A DNA stretch of 64,000 nucleotides from Deltaproteobacteria bacterium (GCA_024233595.1 JACKPK010000002.1:124001-188000), one strand, 5' to 3'. Positions 8,495 through 17,174 are shown, numbered from the stretch's first letter. The notes: a model not told the origin generated them from the letters alone. Numbers and translations are program-made.

Positions 8495-8794
8495 ATCACG
8501 ACAAGAAATTGGGGCTCCATTCTTAACAAGAACGTCAGATTGTTGACTGTTTCCCCCGTGTTTTAAAACTGTTATTTCTTAAATAGCTGAAACAACTGTT
8601 TTTTTTTTTTTTAAGAGTTGGTACTGTGTTTGCTTTATAGGGTGGTGTTAAAACTTAACCCGACACGAGGAGACCCCCATTATGAAATCACGCTATTTAT
8701 TCTTAACACTCTTATTTTTATTGCCAGCTGCAGTTGGATTTTCCAAAGGCCGCCCAACACCTGATGGCATCACGCCAAAAACATCAACTGGAGA
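8495..8794 (+). repeat. Copy 1 of duplicated 5' region of the twin secreted genes
   Basis: From ATCACGACAAG to about the 35th codon of the gene at 8682, this segment is nearly identical to 11257-11554. The shared part covers the whole upstream region, the sigma-54 box, the ribosome site and the signal-peptide region. Differences are a few substitutions, a one-base length change in the T-run and a small in-frame indel in codons 32-36. Confidence 0.85.
8619..8633 (+). promoter_or_regulatory. Sigma-54-type promoter of first twin secreted gene
   Basis: TGGTACTGTGTTTGC has GG and GC separated by exactly 10 bases and keeps TGG and TTGC of the consensus. It is preceded by a T-run and by related motifs (GTTGACTGTTT, AAACAACTGTT) that could be activator sites. 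The ATG at 8682 is about 37 bases after the expected start of transcription, leaving room for the GAGGAG ribosome site. Confidence 0.65.
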
Positions 8795-9341
8795 TTTTGA
8801 CAGCTGTCGCCCCAACCAGGTGATCGCAAAGGTGGATATTTTGGACATTGGTGATTCGGTGGACGATTGTTTTTCGGATACGATTTCCGGCATAAGCAAT
8901 GATTTTACAATTACTTCATGGGTATTACAAGACATGGAAAAAGTGATGGAGGGGACTGCTGGTATTTATTTTCCAAGCTATAATTTGTACAGTGCGGAAG
9001 AAACAAAAACTGTAGGTATTAGTTTAAATCATGCTGGCGGGGCCACAACTTCCTCTGTCGAAGTGAATGGTTTAAAAGTAAGACTCAAAATGACGATCCC
9101 TAGCCCTCATGAAGGAGTCGAAGTCGAGCCGGGCACTATGACTTGGTATCTTTGGGAAAAGGGCGATACGAAGAAAAAGATTCATTCATTTAAATGTGAT
9201 GAATCGGCTTATGATTTAGAAAGTATCACCTCCCCTGCTTTTAACATGGAATTTAGATACTGTTCTTATAATACCATTTCGATTGTTACTGAAGGCAATT
9301 GTAACTTTCATTACTACGGCGCTGAATTGATCAAACAGTAA
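8682..9341 (+). CDS. Secreted protein of unknown function, twin A
   Basis: This encodes 219 residues with a clear signal peptide (KSRYLFLTLLFLLPAAVGFS) and the ribosome site CGAGGAG. The mature protein begins KGRPTPDG and contains several Cys (CRPNQ, DDCFSD, KCDES, RYCSY, GNCNF) that could pair in the periplasm or outside the cell. It ends YYGAELIKQ. Residues 1 to about 65 and the last 15 or so match twin B at 11444 almost exactly, while the middle is only remotely similar. I recognise no family. A sigma-54 promoter and a strong terminator give it its own transcription unit. Confidence 0.75.
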   Translation: MKSRYLFLTLLFLLPAAVGFSKGRPTPDGITPKTSTGDFDSCRPNQVIAKVDILDIGDSVDDCFSDTISGISNDFTITSWVLQDMEKVMEGTAGIYFPSYNLYSAEETKTVGISLNHAGGATTSSVEVNGLKVRLKMTIPSPHEGVEVEPGTMTWYLWEKGDTKKKIHSFKCDESAYDLESITSPAFNMEFRYCSYNTISIVTEGNCNFHYYGAELIKQ

Positions 9342-9368
9342 GCTTATTGATTTAAACTGAATTTGCAA

Positions 9369-9404
9369 AAGCCTCGTTCCCCAAAGGAGCGGGGCTTTCT
9401 GTTT
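9369..9404 (+). terminator. Rho-independent terminator of twin A
   Basis: The 12-base stem AAGCCTCGTTCC / GGAGCGGGGCTT (with G-T wobbles) has loop CCAAA and is followed by a T-rich run. The same hairpin recurs at 12116 behind twin B. Confidence 0.85.
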
Positions 9405-9435
9405 TATACTTATACTATTTTCTCAGACAAAAGCT

Positions 9436-9500
9436 GAGAAGCAATGACCCTCTTGTCACTGCGAGGCGTTTTATGACGAAGCAGTCCAGAGAATAAAGAC
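9436..9500. repeat. Dispersed repeat fragment (CACTGCGAGG...GACGAAGCAG family)
   Basis: It contains GTCACTGCGAGG and TTTTATGACGAAGCAGTCCAG, related to sequences in the islands at 26540-27050 and, inverted, at 49930-50095. It lies between the terminator of twin A and the end of the convergent lipoprotein gene. Confidence 0.6.
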
Positions 9501-9526
9501 CTATCAATTTTTACCTTCATGTATTT

Positions 9527-11158
9527 CTACCATTCCAATGGGTAAAAGGTAATTTCACCAAAAACGCTTTGAGCAATACCTAGCCACTGCCCATCAAGTT
9601 GAATCATGCCGTCTGGTCGGTTGAAGGTGTGGTTAAACAGGAAAACGGAATCTTCTAAATTTGAAGTGTCCATTTTGTGCAAAAGAATGTCTCCGCTTTT
9701 AGTATATACGATATTCATGTTAAAAGCGTATTGGCCTGAATTTGATGAGAGAGAGGTTCCATTACTGACACTACCAATCATGTTCCAATCACCATTTTTT
9801 AAAAAAGGTGCAGAGAAAGAGTAGTCTGATGCTTCGTAAAAAACGCGGCTTAAATTAAAATCATCATCCTTGTCTTCTATCTGATAAATAGAAGTGGCGA
9901 TCATCCAGTTTTTATCAGTATGATTTCGCAAAATGATATAACTATTTCCTGAATCATCTGTATATGGTGTAATGAAAGTGGCATTGATTGCATTTTCAAC
10001 AAATTCTTCAGGCAGGGGTTTTGTATCAGATTCATCAACAGCGTAAAATTCTGTTGAATGTCTTGTAAGCCATCCAGTGCCATCAACAAGATTTAAATCA
10101 AGACTTTGGTTTTTTAGAGGGATGGATGCATCCGCCTTGCTGGTAGGAGCAGGAAAAATCAGGTTTCCTGTTTCTGAATCGATATAGTACATTGTATCAG
10201 CGTCACGTATTGCAATGGTGTTGTTAATTTCTTGTATGCCAATAATTTCATTAGAAAATAGGCCAAGGTCAAATTCGTATTCTTGTACAATTAAGTCTTT
10301 GTTAGGGGAAGTGACTTGAATTTTTTTGACACCATTATTGCTAATCGCCCAAATAGTATTTGAGGAAGTTTGAATAAAAGCATCTGAGTATGTTTTTTTA
10401 GATTCATTATTTTGGACTATAGAAATATCACTTGAGGGGATTAATCTTTCGATTAAATCGTCCCCGATGTTTTCCGCCTGAGCAGCTGTTTCTACCATGA
10501 TCATCAATTGAGCGATGGTGTTGTCGTTACTGCCTTGAGCGACTATGCCAGCAATAGGGTTGGCATAAGCAGAGAAGGCATCCGCAAATTCTTCCCGATT
10601 GCCTCTTGCAATTCCTTTCGGCGATACCACGCAATTGTCCAAGTCTCCTAAAACTTCACCATCTTTTGTCACCTCGTCTTTATAGCAGCGGACCTGCTTC
10701 CATTCTTTTGTTTTGGATAATTTAGGATTCATTTTGCTTCCGTACCCGTAGTCAGCATAATGACCTAATTCATGAATCACAGTAGAATAGTCAGAAATGC
10801 TTGGACCGAATTCAAAAACTTCAAGCTGAAGGGTTTTTGAATCAAGACTCAGGGTTCCAGTCGAAGGATGATAAACTCCAGCAGTAAATTTGCCTTCGTA
10901 GTCATCTCTTTGTTCTTTAGGATGTTCAATATCATCTTCGATTTCATAACCGTTAAAACCACAAAAGAATTTTGGGTTATAGGTACGGTAAGGTTTGTCT
11001 ACAATTTCAAGATAATCGCTAACTATTTTCTTTTCATCTTCACTGTAGGTCGAGTCTGAAAAATCGATGACTGTATTGTCTGCTGCCAAACCATCACAAG
11101 TATCTTTACAACCAGTTGCTAAAAATAGCGGGAGCATAGCGCCGAAAATTTTAGACAT
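9527..11158 (-). CDS. Lipoprotein with HELGH metallopeptidase motif
   Basis: This encodes 543 residues starting with a lipoprotein signal (PLFLATGC, Cys17), so it is probably anchored in an envelope membrane. Residues 129-133 are HELGH in STVIHELGHYADYG, and about 55 residues on there is EEFADAFSAY (189-198), giving HExxH plus a downstream E/D ligand region, as in lethal-factor-like gluzincins. Further Cys (CYKDE, DNCVV) could form a disulfide near the site. The C-terminal 300 residues consist of short repeated beta-type segments, possibly a propeller. The gene lies between the two twin secreted genes on the opposite strand and has GAGGAA as ribosome site. The substrate is unknown. It may be related in kind to the protein at 4779-7094. 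Confidence 0.75.
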   Translation of the reverse strand: MSKIFGAMLPLFLATGCKDTCDGLAADNTVIDFSDSTYSEDEKKIVSDYLEIVDKPYRTYNPKFFCGFNGYEIEDDIEHPKEQRDDYEGKFTAGVYHPSTGTLSLDSKTLQLEVFEFGPSISDYSTVIHELGHYADYGYGSKMNPKLSKTKEWKQVRCYKDEVTKDGEVLGDLDNCVVSPKGIARGNREEFADAFSAYANPIAGIVAQGSNDNTIAQLMIMVETAAQAENIGDDLIERLIPSSDISIVQNNESKKTYSDAFIQTSSNTIWAISNNGVKKIQVTSPNKDLIVQEYEFDLGLFSNEIIGIQEINNTIAIRDADTMYYIDSETGNLIFPAPTSKADASIPLKNQSLDLNLVDGTGWLTRHSTEFYAVDESDTKPLPEEFVENAINATFITPYTDDSGNSYIILRNHTDKNWMIATSIYQIEDKDDDFNLSRVFYEASDYSFSAPFLKNGDWNMIGSVSNGTSLSSNSGQYAFNMNIVYTKSGDILLHKMDTSNLEDSVFLFNHTFNRPDGMIQLDGQWLGIAQSVFGEITFYPLEW

Positions 11159-11380
11159 GATGAGTTCCTCTTTTAAGTGCTTGGCCAGACCTTTATCTTG
11201 GTCTTCAAGGCCTCATGGGTATTTATCGTTATTTTTGATCAGATGTTGCTTTGATTATCACGACAAGAAATTGGGGCTCAGTTCTTAACAAGAACGTCAG
11301 ATTGTTGACTGTTTACCCCGTGTTTTAAAACTGTTATTTCTTAAATAGCTGAAACAACTGTTTTTTTTTTTTTTAAGAGT

Positions 11381-11395
11381 TGGTACTGTGTTTGC
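11381..11395 (+). promoter_or_regulatory. Sigma-54-type promoter of second twin secreted gene
   Basis: The box is identical to the one at 8619 (TGGTACTGTGTTTGC) and lies in the duplicated upstream region. Both twins should therefore respond to the same activator. Confidence 0.65.
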
Positions 11396-11443
11396 TTTGT
11401 AGAGTGGTGTTAAAACTTAACCCGACACGAGGAGACCCCCATT

Positions 11444-12088
11444 ATGAAATCACGCTATTTATTCTTAACACTCTTATTTTTATTGCCAGCTGCAGTTGGA
11501 TTTTCCAAAGGCCGCCCAACACCTGATGGCATCACGCCAAAAACATCAACTGATTCAAAAAGAGATTTTGATCGCTGTCGCCCCAACCAGGTGATCGCGA
11601 AGGTGGATATTTTGGACCTTGGTGATTCGGTGGCTGATTGTTTTGCGGATACGATCGATGTCTTCACTCATGATTTTGAAGTGCGGTGGTCACTGCAACG
11701 AATGGAAGAAATCCTGGCGGGTGAAGATGGACCTTATTTTGTTGGTGATGGCCATAGAATTGGCTTTAACATACATAAGACGAACCTTATGGATCCGATC
11801 ATAGCACCGGGCATTAAATTGAGATTAGATGTTGATATATTAGTGCCAAAGGAGTCTGCTGATCCAAGTAGAGAGCCCGGTAAAATTAAATTCATGGTTA
11901 CATATGGCAGCTCTGATCCAGTGGTGATTGATTCAATTGTTTGTGGTGATGAATATGCTGAAAGAACTAAGATTGAAACAAAAGCTTTTGACTTAAAAAT
12001 ATATGATGGTTCATATGAATTTATCAGTGTTGAAACGGAAGGCAATTGCCCATTTACTTACTACGGCGCTGAATTGATCAAGCAATAA
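11444..12088 (+). CDS. Secreted protein of unknown function, twin B
   Basis: This encodes 214 residues with the same signal peptide as twin A. The first 65 or so residues match twin A except for a small insertion (TDSKRDFDRC versus TGDFDSC), and both end YYGAELIKQ. The core (about 66-195) differs strongly, although some landmarks recur: a Cys before the middle (DCFAD), VCGDE versus KCDES, and EGNC near the end. I see no recognisable domain. The ribosome site, sigma-54 promoter and terminator are copies of those of twin A. The pair looks like a duplication in which only the middle has been free, or selected, to change. Confidence 0.75.
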   Translation: MKSRYLFLTLLFLLPAAVGFSKGRPTPDGITPKTSTDSKRDFDRCRPNQVIAKVDILDLGDSVADCFADTIDVFTHDFEVRWSLQRMEEILAGEDGPYFVGDGHRIGFNIHKTNLMDPIIAPGIKLRLDVDILVPKESADPSREPGKIKFMVTYGSSDPVVIDSIVCGDEYAERTKIETKAFDLKIYDGSYEFISVETEGNCPFTYYGAELIKQ

Positions 12089-12115
12089 GCTTATTGATTT
12101 AAACTGAATTTGCAA

Positions 12116-12149
12116 AAGCCTCGTTCCCCAAAGGAGCGGGGCTTTTTTT
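12116..12149 (+). terminator. Rho-independent terminator of twin B
   Basis: The same hairpin as at 9369, here followed by an uninterrupted run of T. It also sits just beyond the end of the convergent nuoG gene. Confidence 0.88.
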
Positions 12150-12163
12150 GATTGGTTCCGCCC

Positions 12164-13600
12164 TCAACTTGCCTTTTTGATGCTGCTCAGAAGTGCTTTG
12201 ATGTCTTCGGCGTGTTCCGCAAACAAACGCGATTCGCCACGTGGCTTAAGGGCCTTTGTGAAGCCCTGCACCTTGCCTTCAAAATTTGTGAAGTGACCAT
12301 TTTGCTCCGCAAAAGTTGGGATAGGCAAAATCACTTCCGCAAGGTTATCTAAGTTGGTTTCGTTAGTGGCAAAGAGCGCTACAATTTGAATGCCTTTGTC
12401 TTTTAAAACTTGGGCGTCTTGGGCGCTTAGGTTGCGTTGCACAAAAACTGCTTTTACGCCGCCAGAGATTTCTGAAACGGGTTTTAGATTTTTAGAAGCA
12501 ATGTGCGCGCTATTAGGGTTTTTGTCAGCTTTGATGAGGATGTCATCTTCGTAAGGGTTCTCGGGATTGTTTTTAGAAAAATAAATCGGCAAGGACCCAA
12601 AGTTCGATTTAATAAAATCCACAAAGGCGTTTATTTCTTCGTTGCTTTCTTGAGCGCTGGCAATACCCGTGATTTGATCGGCAGAATAGTTTTGTAAAAC
12701 CGATTGCAAATGCGCAAATGCATTTTGGTAACTGTCTTCTTGTAAGCCAGCGTCTGTTTTAAAGTGTGGTTTTAGGCGGCGACCGTCATTTACAAATTTA
12801 TAATCGATGCGGCCATAATCACACATCCAGTAGTCGTTCACTTCGGGATTGTGACGAGGCTTTAAACGGTACACGCGATTATCAGCGTGATGAACTGAAA
12901 TGTTACAACCGCGTGAACAGCCTTGGCACACAGAATCAGCCGCTGATAAAAACCAAACACGTTTTTTATAACGAAAATCTTTTGAGGTGAGCGCTCCCAC
13001 AGGACAAACATCAACGGTGTTGCCCGCATAGGGGTTGGTCATTTTTTTGCCAGGGAAAGTGGCCACCATGCTGTGATTGCCGCGTTCTTGCACAAAGAGC
13101 TCTTCAGATTTGGCAACCTCTTGGCAAACGCGCACGCAACGTGTGCACACAATGCAGCGCTCTTCATCGAGCATGACACCGGCACCCAGATCCACCATTT
13201 TGTCTTTGTGGACTTTTTGTTCCTGGTAACGTGAGGGAATGCGATCGTAATCCATGTAGTAATCTTGCAAACGGCATTCGCCAGCTTGATCGCAAGTGGG
13301 GCAATCTAAGGGGTGATTGATGAGTAAAAATTCCATGATGCTCTGACGCATCTTTTTGACTTCGTCACTTTGCGTGTGCACGACCATGCCTTCTGTGGCA
13401 CCGGTTCGACAACCAATGACGGGCTTAGGCATTTTTTCGACTTGCACCAAACACATGCGGCAGTTGCCATCTGGCGGTAAACCCGGGTGGTAGCAATAAT
13501 GTGGGATTGTTTTGCCAAGCTGGCGCGCTGCTTCAATGAGGTTGGTGCCTTGCTCGACTTCTAGATCGTGGCCATCGATTGTGATTTTTACTTTAGTCAT
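12164..13600 (-). CDS. nuoG: NADH-quinone oxidoreductase subunit G, short form
   Basis: This subunit carries the Fe-S relay of the complex I peripheral arm. In order along 478 residues: the N-terminal 2Fe-2S domain (HYCYHPGLPPDGNCRMC), the His-Cys3 cluster (HPLDCPTCDQAGEC), a 4Fe-4S motif (CIVCTRCVRVC and CPVGAL), and a further CxxCxxxC set (CQGCSRGC) with a later Cys (WMCDYG). The molybdopterin-like C-terminal domain is much reduced, so the protein is shorter than typical NuoG. It is the last gene of the operon; nuoH to nuoN are not here. A palindromic repeat separates it from nuoF, and the GGGGAGG end of that repeat is the only ribosome-site-like sequence upstream, about 13 bases from the ATG. 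Confidence 0.93.
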   Translation of the reverse strand: MTKVKITIDGHDLEVEQGTNLIEAARQLGKTIPHYCYHPGLPPDGNCRMCLVQVEKMPKPVIGCRTGATEGMVVHTQSDEVKKMRQSIMEFLLINHPLDCPTCDQAGECRLQDYYMDYDRIPSRYQEQKVHKDKMVDLGAGVMLDEERCIVCTRCVRVCQEVAKSEELFVQERGNHSMVATFPGKKMTNPYAGNTVDVCPVGALTSKDFRYKKRVWFLSAADSVCQGCSRGCNISVHHADNRVYRLKPRHNPEVNDYWMCDYGRIDYKFVNDGRRLKPHFKTDAGLQEDSYQNAFAHLQSVLQNYSADQITGIASAQESNEEINAFVDFIKSNFGSLPIYFSKNNPENPYEDDILIKADKNPNSAHIASKNLKPVSEISGGVKAVFVQRNLSAQDAQVLKDKGIQIVALFATNETNLDNLAEVILPIPTFAEQNGHFTNFEGKVQGFTKALKPRGESRLFAEHAEDIKALLSSIKKAS

Positions 13601-13612
13601 TTGTTTTCAAGT

Positions 13613-13694
13613 TTCCTCCCCTTTGTAAGGGGAGGACTAAGGTGGGGTAGAGGTTTTTCTACCTCCCCTCAATCCCCTCCTTACAAAGGAGGGG
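13613..13694. repeat. MITE-like element, same termini as the DUF559 element
   Basis: This 82-bp inverted repeat has a left arm at 13613-13652 (TTCCTCCCCTTTGTAAGG...) and a right arm at 13658-13694 (TCTACCTCCCC...AAGGAGGGG), with only a few bases between them. The arms match the ends of the DUF559 element at 33385-33860 with only a few differences. It sits between nuoF and nuoG inside the operon. Confidence 0.85.
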
Positions 13695-13698
13695 AAGG

Positions 13699-14949
13699 CT
13701 ACGCGGTTTTTTTAATATGCCGTGCAAAATCCTCTGGGAATTTTTTTAAATAACTGCGCACCGGCATGGCCAAAGCATCCGCCAAGGCGCAAATGGTTTT
13801 GCCTGACATATTATCAGCAATTTCATTTAATAAATCTAAATCAGCTTGTGTACCACCTTCGTGGTAAATGCGGTCTAAAATTTTAGAAACCCAACCGGTG
13901 CCTTCGCGACAAGGCGTGCACTGACCGCAACTTTCGTGCGAATAAAAATGCCCCAAGTTACGCAAGGCCCAAAGCATGTCGACCGAATCGTCAATGACAA
14001 TGATGCCACCAGAACCCAGGAAGGTGCCTTTTTCCATAAGGCTTTCGTAATCCAAATTGGCATCTAGGGCTTCTTCAGCCGTTAACACTGGAACCGATGA
14101 TCCACCAGGGATCACGGCTTTTAAGCGACCTGTGCCACCAACGCCACCGCATTCGTTTTGGATCATGTCTTTAATGGGGTAGCCAAGAGGCACTTCGTAA
14201 ACGCCGGGTTTATTAACGTGACCCGATACTGAAAACATTTTGGTGCCAGGGGATTTTTCTGTTCCCCATTGGCGGTAGTTTTGTGCGCCGTTGGTGATGA
14301 TCCAAGGCAAAGCTGAAATGGTTTCGACATTGTTGATGACTGTGGGGCAACCAAAAGCACCGTGTGTTGCAGGGAAGGGTGGCTTAACACGCGGGTTGCC
14401 ACGTTTGCCTTCTAGGCTTTCTAGAAGAGCGGTTTCTTCACCGCAAATGTAAGCGCCGGCTCCGCGGTGCACCACAATGTTTAAATCGTAACCTTTACCA
14501 AAAATATTTTTACCCAAATAGCCTTTGGCGTAAGCTTCATCGACAGCGGCTTGAATGCGACGATATGGCAGATCGAATTCGCCACGGATGTAAATGTAGG
14601 CATCGTGCGATTGAATGGCGTAACAACAGATGATGATGCCTTCAATGAGTTGGTGCGGGTCTAATTCTAAAAGATAACGATCTTTAAAAGTGCCGGGTTC
14701 GGATTCGTCAGCGTTAACACAAACGTATTTGGGTTTGCCGGGATCTTTTGGGATAAAGGACCATTTTAAACCAGCGGGAAAACCAGCACCACCACGGCCG
14801 CGCAAGCCAGACTGTTTGACTTCTTCGATGATGTCGTCAGGGTTGGTGGCAAAAACTTTATCGATGGTTTTGTAGCCACCGTTTTCTTCGTACACGGCAA
14901 GCGTGTGCGAGTCTTTTAGTTTAAATCGGTTTGTGAGGACAAGAGTCAT
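13699..14949 (-). CDS. nuoF: NADH-quinone oxidoreductase subunit F
   Basis: This is the NADH- and FMN-binding subunit of complex I. The FMN/NADH site segments GRGGAGFPAGLKW and GAGAYICGEETAL and the 4Fe-4S motif ESCGQCTPCREG are all present, and the length is normal for the family. I placed the start at the ATG of MTLVLTN because GGAA lies at a good distance; an upstream TTG in frame adds four residues. The frame begins just after the nuoE stop. The 3' end abuts the repeat at 13613-13694. Confidence 0.96.
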   Translation of the reverse strand: MTLVLTNRFKLKDSHTLAVYEENGGYKTIDKVFATNPDDIIEEVKQSGLRGRGGAGFPAGLKWSFIPKDPGKPKYVCVNADESEPGTFKDRYLLELDPHQLIEGIIICCYAIQSHDAYIYIRGEFDLPYRRIQAAVDEAYAKGYLGKNIFGKGYDLNIVVHRGAGAYICGEETALLESLEGKRGNPRVKPPFPATHGAFGCPTVINNVETISALPWIITNGAQNYRQWGTEKSPGTKMFSVSGHVNKPGVYEVPLGYPIKDMIQNECGGVGGTGRLKAVIPGGSSVPVLTAEEALDANLDYESLMEKGTFLGSGGIIVIDDSVDMLWALRNLGHFYSHESCGQCTPCREGTGWVSKILDRIYHEGGTQADLDLLNEIADNMSGKTICALADALAMPVRSYLKKFPEDFARHIKKTA

Positions 14950-14961
14950 AAAACGTTCCAA

Positions 14962-15441
14962 TTACGCAACACTTAGTTTTTTCATTAACTCATCAATTTT
15001 TTCAACAGTGAGTTGCTCAACATATTTTTCGTTTACGGCCATGGCGGGAGCGGTGCCGCAACTGGCCAAGCACTCGACAAGCTCCATCGAAAATTTTCCG
15101 TCTTCGCTGACTTTGCCGTGCTCGAGTTTGTATTTTTCTTTCATGTGGCGAATAAGGTCTTCGGACCCACAAAGGCCACAGCTTAAAGTTTTGCAAAACT
15201 GCAAATGAAACTTACCCGAGGGCTTTTGTTTGTACATGGTGTAAAAAGTGACCACGCCATGCACGTGCACGGGGCTTAAATCTAATAGGCTGGCAACGTG
15301 CTCTTGCACTTCTAAAGATAAATGCCCATTTTGGTTTTGTGCGAGCCACAACGTTGGCAACAAAGCTGCCATTTTGGTTGGGTATTTGGTTAAAAGCGCT
15401 TCAAACTTTTTTTGATTTTCTGGAGTGAATGCAAAACTCAT
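14962..15441 (-). CDS. nuoE: NADH-quinone oxidoreductase subunit E
   Basis: This thioredoxin-fold 2Fe-2S subunit (159 residues) pairs with NuoF. The four cluster Cys are visible in CKTLSCGLCG and ECLASCGTAP; VVTFYTMY and the surrounding helices agree with the family. Its ATG overlaps the nuoD TGA by 4 bases, so translation is coupled, and nuoF follows after 12 bases. Confidence 0.95.
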   Translation of the reverse strand: MSFAFTPENQKKFEALLTKYPTKMAALLPTLWLAQNQNGHLSLEVQEHVASLLDLSPVHVHGVVTFYTMYKQKPSGKFHLQFCKTLSCGLCGSEDLIRHMKEKYKLEHGKVSEDGKFSMELVECLASCGTAPAMAVNEKYVEQLTVEKIDELMKKLSVA

Positions 15442-16658
15442 CGGTCTGATTCTCCCACGACAACATTGAATGATCCTAAAATAGCAATGGCGTCAGCGAG
15501 CATCTCGCCTTTGATGACTTCTTCGTAGGCCGCAAACATATAGAAACAAGGAGGACGCACTTTAATGCGGTAAGGGTTCATGCTGCCATCGCTAATTAAA
15601 TAAAAACCGAGCTCGCCATTGGCGGCTTCTGTGCGCGAGTAGACTTCGCCTTCTGGTGGGCAAATGCCATGCATCACAATTTTAAAATGGTTCATGAGGC
15701 CTTCGATGCTGTTGTAGACCTCTTGTTTTTCGGGCAAACGCACGCGGCGATCGGTTGTCATGATGGCGCCTTTTGGCATGCGTGCCATGCATTGCTCGAT
15801 GATGCGCATGCTTTGATTGATTTCTTCTAAACGCACCATGATGCGATCGTAAGTGTCACCGTTTTCGCCAACAGGGATGTCAAAGTCGTAGGTTTCGTAC
15901 TGATAGTAAGGTTCTAGTTTACGGATGTCGTGTTCGACACCGCTGGCGCGCAAACACGGACCAGTGAATCCCCAAGCAATGGCGTCTTCTTTGGAAACTA
16001 TGCCGACATCGCGTGTGCGATCTACGAAGATGCGGTTGTTGGCAACAAGCTTGGTGACTTCGCCAACGGCTTCCCGAACTTCGCCCAGCACAACTTTAAG
16101 GTCGTTTAAAAAACCAGAGTAAAGGTCACGAGACAAACCACCAATGCGTGTGTACGAGTAGGTGAGTCGGGCGCCGGTGATTTTTTCTAAAAGCGTGTAA
16201 ACTTTTTCGCGCACGTTGAAGGTGTACCAAAAATTGGTGAGCGCGCCGATATCAACAATGTTTGTGCCCACACAAACCAAGTGGTCGATGATACGGGACA
16301 GTTCGCAAATGAGAACGCGAATCACAATAGCGCGTTCTGGCAAGTGGATGTCCATGAGGTCTTCGACAGCTTTGCAGTAACCCACGTTGTTCATAAGAGC
16401 CGAAACGTAGTTCAGGCGATCGGTGTAAGGGATCACTTGTTGGTAGGTGCTGTTCTCGGAATGTTTTTCGAAACAACGGTGCAGGTAGCCGATCTCGCTG
16501 GCGGCATCGACAATGGTTTCGCCATCGAGCTTAACTTGCGTGCGCAAAGCACCATGAAACGCAGGGTGACTAGGACCCAGGTTGAGCACCATTTCTTTGG
16601 CGCCCATGTCACGGCCTTCGATAACGTCTTCTTTTAGGTTGTTAGCAAGTGCGGTCAT
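15438..16658 (-). CDS. nuoD: NADH-quinone oxidoreductase subunit D
   Basis: This is the 49-kDa-type subunit lining the quinone site, 406 residues. Landmarks are LNLGPSHPAFHG (the His is part of the quinone pocket), GYLHRCFEKHSEN, YTRIGGLSRDL, GPCLRASG, and the ending RPPCFYMFAAYEEVIKG...GSFNVVVGESDR, as in other NuoD proteins. It overlaps nuoC by one base (TAATG) and nuoE by four, so nuoC-D-E are tightly coupled. Confidence 0.97.
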   Translation of the reverse strand: MTALANNLKEDVIEGRDMGAKEMVLNLGPSHPAFHGALRTQVKLDGETIVDAASEIGYLHRCFEKHSENSTYQQVIPYTDRLNYVSALMNNVGYCKAVEDLMDIHLPERAIVIRVLICELSRIIDHLVCVGTNIVDIGALTNFWYTFNVREKVYTLLEKITGARLTYSYTRIGGLSRDLYSGFLNDLKVVLGEVREAVGEVTKLVANNRIFVDRTRDVGIVSKEDAIAWGFTGPCLRASGVEHDIRKLEPYYQYETYDFDIPVGENGDTYDRIMVRLEEINQSMRIIEQCMARMPKGAIMTTDRRVRLPEKQEVYNSIEGLMNHFKIVMHGICPPEGEVYSRTEAANGELGFYLISDGSMNPYRIKVRPPCFYMFAAYEEVIKGEMLADAIAILGSFNVVVGESDR

Positions 16659-17140
16659 TATAACAATTCCCTCAAAACCGGAACCGGCTGGCGTTTATCA
16701 ATTGGGTAATCTTTACGCAAGGGATGTCCTTCGAATTCATCCCACATGAGCAAACGTTCTAGTTTAGGGTGCCCTTCAAAATGATAGCCCATCATGTCGT
16801 AAGCCTCGCGCTCGGCCCAATTGGCAGCTGGGTAAATATTAATGAGACTGGCGATGCTGGGATTTTGATTATTGAGTGTGGCTTTGATGGTGACGCGTTT
16901 GTTGCTTTGCGTGGCGTAAAACAGGTACACGATTTCATAACGCTCTTTGCGACGGTCTTTCCAATCGACAGCCGCTATGTCCATGAGCATATCAAAACCC
17001 AATTCTTCTTTTAAGACCTTGGCCACATCCAAAAGAGCTTCGGGATGGATGATCACGATTTCTTGTTGTGACTTATCCGCCTGACTTTTGATCAAAGCCT
17101 TTGATAACGTTTTGTTCAGGTGATCGCTGACCGGGGTCAT
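16658..17140 (-). CDS. nuoC: NADH-quinone oxidoreductase subunit C
   Basis: This is the 30-kDa-type subunit, 160 residues, recognised from the C-terminal signature WAEREAYDMMGYHFEGHPKL followed by WDEFEGHPLRKDYP. It packs against NuoD in the connecting part of the peripheral arm. It is encoded as a separate protein (not fused to NuoD) and its stop overlaps the nuoD start by one base. nuoB lies 34 bases upstream. Confidence 0.95.
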   Translation of the reverse strand: MTPVSDHLNKTLSKALIKSQADKSQQEIVIIHPEALLDVAKVLKEELGFDMLMDIAAVDWKDRRKERYEIVYLFYATQSNKRVTIKATLNNQNPSIASLINIYPAANWAEREAYDMMGYHFEGHPKLERLLMWDEFEGHPLRKDYPIDKRQPVPVLRELL

Positions 17141-17174
17141 CTTTTGTCCTTAATTAAATGGTCTTACTAATTAC

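Noticed and set aside
12164..13600. nuoG as a truncated pseudogene
   Set aside because: All cluster motifs and the frame are intact and it ends normally before a terminator; short NuoG forms exist.
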